Below the pieces are notes generated by a model. It was not told where the DNA came from, did no database searches, and saw nothing but the letters and a program-made list of their open reading frames with translations. From positions 183,313 through 247,312 of the forward strand of contig NZ_RQVL01000001.1 of NCBI RefSeq assembly GCF_003992005.1: a stretch of DNA of 64,000 bases, read 5' to 3'. Of this stretch, positions 17,236-24,063 are shown in pieces (the first letter of the stretch is position 1; every line of letters begins with the position of its first letter). A program made the position numbers and the translations under genes. Source of the stretch: Veillonella sp. VA139 (GTDB lineage: Bacteria; Bacillota; Negativicutes; Veillonellales; Veillonellaceae).

Positions 17236-18156
17236 CTAACCACCAATAATACAGTTTAAACCATATGATTCTACTATTTTTTTATACGTTTCCATTTCTT
17301 CTTCTGGAATCTTTGGTGTATTTTCTAATTCATATTCACGTCCCAATAATTCATATTTCCCTTGCCCATAATTGTGATATGGCAACAAGTGAATATCATG
17401 AACATTAGGCATATTTTCCTTCACAAACTCTGCTATGCCACGAATATCTTCTTCGCTCGCATTAAACCCAGGAATCGTAGGAACACGCACTGTTGTATTT
17501 GTGATAGACTGTATGACTTTAGCCGACTCTCTGATCCTTGCGTTATCCACACCAGTGAACTTTTTGTGTTGCTCTGGATTGACGCTTTTGATATCTAGTA
17601 GAACTAAGTCGATGTACGGCATAATCTCTTCTACAATCTTTGTGTCATAATACCCTTCTGTTTCTATTGCGGTATGCCATCCTTGTGCTTTACAAGCTTT
17701 AAAGATTTCTTTAGCAAACTTTGGTTGTGTCAATGCCTCTCCACCAGATAAGGTGATGCCGCCATTAGAGCGGAAATACTGCGTTGCATCTTTTTTCAAT
17801 TCCCGCACCACTTGTTCAACGGTCATCAACTTACCTTTCATGGAAAGTGCACTGGTAGGACAGACCATGGTACACTCTGAACAGTTGTCGCAGAGTGTAC
17901 GGTCGATCCAGTACGGGTTGCCATCGGCAATGGCCTGTTTAGGGCAAACTGCCTGACAAGCTTTACAACCAATACAGAGTTGTTTTCGATACACTACTTC
18001 AGGATAATACTGCTGTGATTCTGGATTAGAACACCATTTACATCGTAATGGACAGCCTTTCAAAAAAACGATTGTCCGAATTCCTGGTCCATCGTGAATG
18101 GAAAAGCGTTGAATATCAAATACAGTGCCTTGTACACTATAATCTACTGATTCCAT
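17236..18156 (-). CDS. Glycyl-radical enzyme activating enzyme (radical SAM)
   Basis: 306 residues. The radical-SAM CxxxCxxC motif is seen as CPLRCKWC (about 35-42), followed by two ferredoxin-like cluster motifs, CIGCKACQAVCP and CDNCSECTMVCP (about 60-105). These are absent from pyruvate formate-lyase activase but typical of dehydratase activases. It reductively cleaves S-adenosylmethionine to abstract a hydrogen from the glycine of the partner enzyme encoded immediately upstream, 26 bases away. AAAGGA lies eight bases before the start. Oxygen-sensitive chemistry fits an anaerobe. Confidence 0.96.
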   Translation of the reverse strand: MESVDYSVQGTVFDIQRFSIHDGPGIRTIVFLKGCPLRCKWCSNPESQQYYPEVVYRKQLCIGCKACQAVCPKQAIADGNPYWIDRTLCDNCSECTMVCPTSALSMKGKLMTVEQVVRELKKDATQYFRSNGGITLSGGEALTQPKFAKEIFKACKAQGWHTAIETEGYYDTKIVEEIMPYIDLVLLDIKSVNPEQHKKFTGVDNARIRESAKVIQSITNTTVRVPTIPGFNASEEDIRGIAEFVKENMPNVHDIHLLPYHNYGQGKYELLGREYELENTPKIPEEEMETYKKIVESYGLNCIIGG

Positions 18157-18182
18157 ACGAACTTATCCTTTATATTATGTAC

Positions 18183-20738
18183 CTACATTTCATGTTCTGT
18201 ACGATTAATGATATCGTCTTGTACTTCTTTAGCCAATGTTACGAAGTGCGCACTGTAACCTGCTACACGAACGATCAAGTCTTGATTATCTTCCGGATGT
18301 TCTTGTGCATCTAACAATGTTTGTTTATCTACAACGTTGAATTGAACATGGCTACCTTTTTTATCGAAGAAGCTCTTAATGATAGATACGAAGTTTTTCA
18401 AACCTTGTTCGCCACCTACCGCAGCTGGTGTGAATTTTTGGTTGTACAATGTACCATTAGATGCTTGCGCATGGTCTAATTTTGCTACGGAGTTGGAAGC
18501 CGCTGTAGGACCGTTTACGTCGTTACCTTGACGAGGGGATACACCGTCAGCCAATGGTTCAGTTGCTAAACGCCCATCAGGTAATGCAGCTACGTCTTTA
18601 CCAAACAATACGTTAGCGGATACTGGATAGATACCAGCTTGGAATTGACCGCCACGAGGGTTCATGTATTTATCCACTTCATTACAGTAGATTTTACCGC
18701 AACGATATGCGAATTGGTCTACTTCTTCAATATCATTACCGAAAGAATCAGTGTTTTTCAAGATATTGCGGATCGTTGCATATTTGCTTGGATCAGCTTG
18801 TGATTTGCATCCACAGCTTGTGCCTGTGCCAGTACCTTGTTTCAAATGAGATTCCAATGTAGCAATGTCGATAGATCCTGTGGAGGATAAGATTTTCTTA
18901 ACTGCTTCATAGATTTGAGCTTCATCTAATGTAGATTCTGGAATAGAAGGAGTGCAAATTGGAGCTGCGCTATCGCTATAACCGAAGTTAGCTTCTAATG
19001 CTTCACGCAATTCAGTTAATGTAAAGCGTTTGTCTTCGAAAATATTTTTTTGGATTGCATATAAGGAGTCACCTGCGTCAGCAACACCGAATGCTTGAGG
19101 TCCTGTGAAGTTGTAGATTGCGCCACCTTCTTGGCAAGATTTACCGCGTTTGATACAATCGTCAACCATAGCAGACATGAATGGCAATGGAGCGCGTTCC
19201 ATGTGAGCGTAGTCAACAGCGTTGTCAGCTTTTGCTAAGTGACGAACGAAGTATTCCATTTGTTGTTGGTATGCTGCCAACAATTTATCCATAGTATCTA
19301 ATTCTTCTAACTCGCCAGTTTTAGGTCCCAATTGTTTGCCTTTACAACGTCCGTTGTTAAGAGTAATTTCAAGAACTTTTGCGATATTGAAGAACGCCGC
19401 ATCATGCCAACCTTCTGTACGATGGCCCGCTTGTGGTTCAACACAACCGATGATACAGTAGTCACGAGCATCTTTTAATGCTACGCCACGAGAAACAAGA
19501 GCCAAGATAATTACTTCATCATTGTAGAATGCTGGAACACCATAGCCTAAACGGGATACTTCACAAGCGCGATATAAGAATTCCATCGGAGCATTTTGAT
19601 GTACACGTACAGAGAAGGATGGAGCTGGTAAGCGAACGTGCGCTACTGCTTCCATACACATGTAAGATACTTCGTTTGTTGCATCTTTACCTTCAGAATC
19701 TTGACCACCTACGCAAAGGTTTTGGAATACTGCATAACCGGCGAATGCTTGTGCAGAGATTTCATCACGAGTTTTGTTGATATCGTTCAATTTAACCCAG
19801 ATGCAGTCTACTAATTCTTGTGCTTTTACGCGATCAATTGGATCATCTTTTAAGTATGGATACATGTATTGGTCGAAACGGCCTGGGGAGATGGAGTGAC
19901 CATTGGACTCAATTTGAACCATGATTTGTAAGAACCAGAAAGATTGACATGCTTCCCAGAAGTTACGAGCGCCGAATTCAGGTACGCGATCACAGTTAGC
20001 AGCGATTTGTTGTAATTCTGCTTTACGAGTTGGGCAAGATGTTTGACTTGCTAACTCACGAGCTTTTTCAGCATAGCGATGTGCGAATCGGATAGCTGCA
20101 TTGTAGGAGATAATAACTGCATTGTAGAATTGTTTTTTCTTAATGCTGCTAGGATCATCTTCGTCTAGTGCATGTAATGCTGTAATAGTTTCTTCTAATA
20201 CGCCGCGGAAACCTTTTTCTAAGATTTTACCGTAGTCTACGTTTACGTGGCCTACACCACCGAAGAAGTAGTTACCTACTGTGAATACACCATTAGCGAT
20301 ACAGTCTTTTGTATCTGGTTCCATATAGGAATCTGCTAAGGAGTTAGTTGTTTTACCTTCCCAATATTTGAAAGCTTCATGCAATTCATGTTGTACTTTT
20401 TCAGAAATTTCGAATGGATCGGCCATACGTTTATGCATAGTATGGAATTCTTTTTCTACCCAATCGTAGGAGAACTCTGGGCAAATTTCTGTGGAGCGTG
20501 GGTTGATTGTGATAGAACCAACTACAAGTTCATTATCACGGATTGTAACTGGCAACTCGTTAAAGATTTTTTCAACAGCTTTGGCACGACGGATAATCGT
20601 AGGTTGACCTTCGGTTTCCTTGTAAGATTCTGTAATTAAAACTGCACGTTCTGATTCGACCTGTGGTACAGCATCAATAATTACTTTTCTTAACTTTTCA
20701 ATTCGTTCTGTTGGTTTACTAAATCCTCGTTCTAGCAT
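18183..20738 (-). CDS. B12-independent glycyl-radical diol (glycerol/1,2-propanediol) dehydratase
   Basis: 851 residues. By position it matches Clostridium butyricum glycerol dehydratase (DhaB1, 787 residues, compared from memory): the substrate-contact residues correspond to H164, S282 and D446 here. The radical-relay Cys432 and Glu434 lie in GCVEP, and the glycyl radical is Gly827 in RVAGYSAHF. This pattern indicates a diol dehydratase rather than choline lyase. DhaB1 Tyr339 aligns with Phe338. An insert of about 64 residues (588-651) with an amphipathic helix and a CGC motif is absent from DhaB1; I recall the Roseburia propanediol dehydratase also being about 850 residues. It is the first gene of the operon, preceded by AAGGAGG. 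The substrate is glycerol or 1,2-propanediol; sequence alone does not decide. Confidence 0.94.
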   Translation of the reverse strand: MLERGFSKPTERIEKLRKVIIDAVPQVESERAVLITESYKETEGQPTIIRRAKAVEKIFNELPVTIRDNELVVGSITINPRSTEICPEFSYDWVEKEFHTMHKRMADPFEISEKVQHELHEAFKYWEGKTTNSLADSYMEPDTKDCIANGVFTVGNYFFGGVGHVNVDYGKILEKGFRGVLEETITALHALDEDDPSSIKKKQFYNAVIISYNAAIRFAHRYAEKARELASQTSCPTRKAELQQIAANCDRVPEFGARNFWEACQSFWFLQIMVQIESNGHSISPGRFDQYMYPYLKDDPIDRVKAQELVDCIWVKLNDINKTRDEISAQAFAGYAVFQNLCVGGQDSEGKDATNEVSYMCMEAVAHVRLPAPSFSVRVHQNAPMEFLYRACEVSRLGYGVPAFYNDEVIILALVSRGVALKDARDYCIIGCVEPQAGHRTEGWHDAAFFNIAKVLEITLNNGRCKGKQLGPKTGELEELDTMDKLLAAYQQQMEYFVRHLAKADNAVDYAHMERAPLPFMSAMVDDCIKRGKSCQEGGAIYNFTGPQAFGVADAGDSLYAIQKNIFEDKRFTLTELREALEANFGYSDSAAPICTPSIPESTLDEAQIYEAVKKILSSTGSIDIATLESHLKQGTGTGTSCGCKSQADPSKYATIRNILKNTDSFGNDIEEVDQFAYRCGKIYCNEVDKYMNPRGGQFQAGIYPVSANVLFGKDVAALPDGRLATEPLADGVSPRQGNDVNGPTAASNSVAKLDHAQASNGTLYNQKFTPAAVGGEQGLKNFVSIIKSFFDKKGSHVQFNVVDKQTLLDAQEHPEDNQDLIVRVAGYSAHFVTLAKEVQDDIINRTEHEM

Positions 20739-21025
20739 GTGTTAACCTCCTTACAACGTATAAAAAATCTCATGCCTCCGTCCCAATTATGCGCAAATGG
20801 AATACTGTGCATGCTTGTTAAGAAAATGGTACCACATTTCAGAGTCTAACTGATAAGAATTTACAATCCAAATATTTGTAAAATTCAAACCTCTAGTCAT
20901 ATGTATAATGTATGCCGCTATCATCTTTAATTCTAAAATTATCATACTTCCTATGTGTTTTCATCATGACTTGGTAATATTCAAACTTAACCACGGTACT
21001 ATAGACACCTCTTCTCTTTCGTCTA
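20739..21025. promoter_or_regulatory. Divergent control region between the microcompartment operon and the BMC-TPR operon
   Basis: About 345 bases separate the two divergent operons. For the minus-strand operon only a weak pair (TTGAAT, 17 bases, TGTAAA) overlaps an imperfect inverted repeat, AATTTACAA / TTGTAAAATT at 20858-20885. This is a plausible operator for the AraC-type regulator, since weak promoters often need an activator. No small gene is convincing here; long N-terminal extensions of the plus-strand gene into this region lack a ribosome site. Confidence 0.5.
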
Positions 21026-21054
21026 TTGATGTCCCTTATATTTCTCTTTATACT
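21026..21054 (+). promoter_or_regulatory. Sigma-A-like promoter of the BMC-TPR operon
   Basis: TTGATG (21026-21031) and TATACT (21049-21054) are spaced 17 bases apart and are followed by an excellent ribosome site (AGGAGGTGAT) at 21071-21080. The good match suggests constitutive expression, in contrast to the weak promoter of the facing operon. Confidence 0.7.
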
Positions 21055-21084
21055 GAAAGCAATTATATGCAGGAGGTGATTACC

Positions 21085-21621
21085 ATGACATCGCACACGG
21101 CTATATGTCTTTGGGAAACCAATCGTATCGCAGCTGGATTTGCTCTTTTAGATCGGTTATTGAAAGACTATCCCATCTCCTTTGTCAAACATTACCGTAT
21201 ATGTCCTGGCAAAGCTTTCTTTGTACTGATTGCAGATACCGATGTGATACAACAGATCGAACTCATCTTAGAATCTGAAAAACAGATTCAGTATAAAACT
21301 ATTACGGGACTCCACCCCGATGTGCTCTCCACATTTCAGCACAAACAAAAAATACCTAGCGTCTCTCACCTAGGTATCTATGAATGTAACACATCAGTAG
21401 CTGTCTTTCATCTAGCTAATCACATAGCTTGGCATCATCTGGTGCAATTACTAAGTCTTCAAATTGGAATCGGTTTATGTGGTAAAAGTATTCTTACCAT
21501 CTCTGCTTCCTATAGTGATTTAAAAGCCATTGAAGAGGAACTTTCACAATTGTATCCAAAAGAAATTGTCAGCTACGCCCATATTTCAGACCCTTCATCA
21601 GAATTACTCACCTTGTTATAG
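21085..21621 (+). CDS. Diverged tandem-BMC-domain protein
   Basis: 178 residues from ATG 21085, just after AGGAGGTGAT. Two BMC-like halves are visible by eye. The first begins AICLWETNRIAAGFALLDRL and ends near ITGLHPDVLSTF; the second begins HLGIYECNTSVAVFHLANHI and ends near AHISDPSSELLTLL. Both match the [10 protein letters not shown] start and HVIPRPH-type end of standard shell domains. The glycine-rich pore loops (KIGSG) are replaced by ICPGK and IGLCGK. It would be a small trimeric shell-like protein, but the divergence, separate promoter and partners suggest a regulatory or assembly role rather than a bulk facet. Confidence in the fold is good; function is unknown. Confidence 0.75.
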   Translation: MTSHTAICLWETNRIAAGFALLDRLLKDYPISFVKHYRICPGKAFFVLIADTDVIQQIELILESEKQIQYKTITGLHPDVLSTFQHKQKIPSVSHLGIYECNTSVAVFHLANHIAWHHLVQLLSLQIGIGLCGKSILTISASYSDLKAIEEELSQLYPKEIVSYAHISDPSSELLTLL

Positions 21622-21629
21622 GAGGTTCT

Positions 21630-23336
21630 ATGGAATCAATTCAATCTCTACTGAAACAAGCGCATACATTATGGCGCCAAGGCAATGAGCAAGGCATGAT
21701 CGACTATCTAGAAAAGGCCATTCATCTCTGCCGTGTTCAAAACAATCATAAAAAATTGATTGAGATCTTAAATGAATATAGTGGGTCCCTACGCAATGTA
21801 GGTAGATATGACGATGCTATTGCTGCCATTGATGAATCCTTACGAATCTATGAACAGAGTGACACCTATACGCCACAAACGTATGCTACGATTTTAATCA
21901 ATTTAGGAAATACCTATCGTGAAAAGAAGTCCTATTTCGAGGCAGAAACACATCTGTTAAAAGCCAAAGAGATTTTCCAATCTGTTGGGGATACATCCTA
22001 TGCTTATATTGGCTTGCTTAACAATTTATCTCTCCTCTATCGTGATACTAACAACTACGAAACAGCTCATGAATTGCAATTGGAAGCTGTCCGCCTATTG
22101 GAGCCTACGGAGTATCAAGTTCCCCTAGCCATCAGCTACAATAATTTGTATGAAATCAGCAAACACATCAAGGGAACACGAGAACTTTCTCCTCAAGTCT
22201 ATCTAGATAAGGCTGCCTACATTTTGCGCCGAGAAGTCGGTACGGAACATCCTATGTATGCTGCGGTCCTAAATAATCGGGCCGATTACGAAATGGAACA
22301 GCATCACTACGATGTGGCCCTCAATTTATATCGAGAAGCTCTACCGATTGTAAAACACAATTACGGTGTAGAAAGCCAAGCCTATCAATCAGTGTTGCAC
22401 AATCTTGACTATGTAAAAGACCTCATCAAAACACTGCAACAAGAGACACCCTGTCATCGCCAAACAGGATTAGAACTAGGGAGAGAACTAGCTCATCAAG
22501 TAGCACAGGATATAGAACTCAATCTACCTGACCTAGTACCTCATATATGCTTAGCTCTTGTGGGCACTGGATCAGAATGCTTAGGCTTTGATGATACCAT
22601 CTCTGAAGACCATGACTTTACAAAACGATGCCAGCTATTCTTACCTGCCGACACCTATACAGCTCACAAAGATCGTCTTCAAACATATTTCAAAAACTAT
22701 GCCTATGGCACAGTACAAATTGAAAATATATCTGACTTTTATCGGCGCTATACACTGTACCCTGAAGGACCGCAATGTGAAAAAGAATTTCGCCGCATCC
22801 CTCAAGATTTACTCTGCACCGCTACCAATGGGGAAGTATTTCTAGACAATTTCGGTTCTTTCACACATATTCGTCAGCACTTATTGGCTTACTATCCAGA
22901 GGACATTCGACTCCGTAAAATCGCCTATGAATTAAACCAACTAGCACAGTCTGGTCAGTATAATTTACCTCGCATGTTACAGCGTGGTGACACTATTGCC
23001 GCAAGCTTAGCATTGCATCAATTTGTCCACCATTACATGCTACTCGTGCATCTATTGAACAAATCCTATGCACCATTCTACAAATGGCTCTATCGTCACA
23101 GCTGTACCCTTCCTATCTTAGGAAATACTGTGAAACATGGAATTCCTGAATTACTAGACGCACCGATTCGAGATACCAAACCTCACATCGATCGCTTATG
23201 CACTGCCATTATCCAAGAACTACAACGCAATGGTCTCAGTACAAGTCCCATTGATTTCTTAACCTATCAAGCTAAAGAAGTCATTCAACGCATTCAAGAC
23301 CCACTTCTCCGTGGAGAAGATTCTTGGGTAGAATAG
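21630..23336 (+). CDS. TPR-repeat protein with DUF4037 nucleotidyltransferase-like domain
   Basis: 568 residues. The N-terminal half (about 1-265) is made of tetratricopeptide-like helix pairs (for example NEYSGSLRNVGRYDDAIAAI and LINLGNTYREKKSYFEAETH), which bind other proteins. The C-terminal half (about 280-560) looks like DUF4037. It contains GTGSECLGF (312-320) and EDHDF (326-330), matching the GS...DxD pattern of the DNA polymerase-beta nucleotidyltransferase fold, so catalysis is possible. It starts eight bases after the tandem-BMC gene. It may be an enzyme that modifies a protein or small molecule connected to the microcompartment; no function is established. Confidence 0.72.
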   Translation: MESIQSLLKQAHTLWRQGNEQGMIDYLEKAIHLCRVQNNHKKLIEILNEYSGSLRNVGRYDDAIAAIDESLRIYEQSDTYTPQTYATILINLGNTYREKKSYFEAETHLLKAKEIFQSVGDTSYAYIGLLNNLSLLYRDTNNYETAHELQLEAVRLLEPTEYQVPLAISYNNLYEISKHIKGTRELSPQVYLDKAAYILRREVGTEHPMYAAVLNNRADYEMEQHHYDVALNLYREALPIVKHNYGVESQAYQSVLHNLDYVKDLIKTLQQETPCHRQTGLELGRELAHQVAQDIELNLPDLVPHICLALVGTGSECLGFDDTISEDHDFTKRCQLFLPADTYTAHKDRLQTYFKNYAYGTVQIENISDFYRRYTLYPEGPQCEKEFRRIPQDLLCTATNGEVFLDNFGSFTHIRQHLLAYYPEDIRLRKIAYELNQLAQSGQYNLPRMLQRGDTIAASLALHQFVHHYMLLVHLLNKSYAPFYKWLYRHSCTLPILGNTVKHGIPELLDAPIRDTKPHIDRLCTAIIQELQRNGLSTSPIDFLTYQAKEVIQRIQDPLLRGEDSWVE

Positions 23337-23346
23337 GAGCTCTATT

Positions 23347-23922
23347 ATGAAAGACGATTTAATTATTTCCATCATTCAACAAGAATGGCCTCTCTTTACG
23401 AGTACACAAAATGTGGGCCATCGCTCTCCTTGCCAAGATCAAATGGCTAACTTCATCGTATCGCGCCATGCCTATTGGTCTATGTATTCCACACCAGTGT
23501 TACAATCCTATTTACACGATTTAGAAGTAGCCCGTATGAAAGGGCATAACTTGGTGACATTCAAATACGGATATATGATGGAAGCCACTCATCCCGATGA
23601 ATTTTTAGCTATAAAGGATAAATTGCCACCTATGTCCTCCACTAAAGTTTCTTTAGTGACAGCCATTATGGCACTGTACATGAAGTGGGAATTAGCCATC
23701 CAAGCTGAAACACCAGGCTATGATACACATCACAGACCGATTCAATCCAAGGATAATTCCATGACCCATACATCTGTGGAAACATACATGACTGGTGAAT
23801 TACAATCCTATTCCGAAGAAACACTGCAATGTATCCTAGCCCATTTTCTACAATGCAGTAAAAATGATATCAACCCTGTCAAAGGCTATTTACAAGCCTT
23901 ACAAGAAGGGGGCAACAAATAA
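23347..23922 (+). CDS. DUF4125-like protein
   Basis: 191 residues with no recognisable catalytic motif. The N-terminal region (EWPLFTSTQNVGHRSPCQDQ) and the mid segment (ARMKGHNLVTFKYGYMMEATHPDEF) fit my memory of DUF4125, a small family often encoded next to DUF4037 proteins. It is 10 bases after the TPR gene and is the last gene before a bidirectional terminator. It is probably soluble and helical. It is likely a partner of the nucleotidyltransferase-like protein, but this rests on gene order only. Confidence 0.6.
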   Translation: MKDDLIISIIQQEWPLFTSTQNVGHRSPCQDQMANFIVSRHAYWSMYSTPVLQSYLHDLEVARMKGHNLVTFKYGYMMEATHPDEFLAIKDKLPPMSSTKVSLVTAIMALYMKWELAIQAETPGYDTHHRPIQSKDNSMTHTSVETYMTGELQSYSEETLQCILAHFLQCSKNDINPVKGYLQALQEGGNK

Positions 23923-23956
23923 TAAACTACTCTAAAATAGATCCTTCTAACTAACA

Positions 23957-24023
23957 GGAGCTGTCACAAAACGGCTCCCAACAAAAAAGAGGAAAACTGA
24001 TGCGAATCAACTTTCCTCTTTTT
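23957..24023. terminator. Terminator between converging genes, preceded by a GGAGCTGT hairpin
   Basis: A strong stem (AAAGAGGAAA at about 23986-23995, TTTCCTCTTT at 24012-24021) with A and T runs serves both the BMC-TPR operon and the opposing 829-residue gene. Just before it, 23957-23978 is a small hairpin whose start, GGAGCTGTCACAAAA, resembles the repeats at 26712 and 29811. Confidence 0.75.
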
Positions 24024-24063
24024 ATATGATTTTTATAGGCTTTCTCTACGCCATATCTATGAA

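Noticed and set aside
18183..20738. Choline trimethylamine-lyase (CutC)
   Set aside because: The residues at positions 164, 282 and 446 and the close match to the glycerol dehydratase N-terminus fit a diol dehydratase, and a GlpF-type facilitator and PocR sensor lie in the locus.
20908..21084. N-terminal extension of the tandem-BMC gene from 20908
   Set aside because: No ribosome site and no BMC similarity in the extra residues; the start at 21085 has an excellent site and a promoter just upstream.
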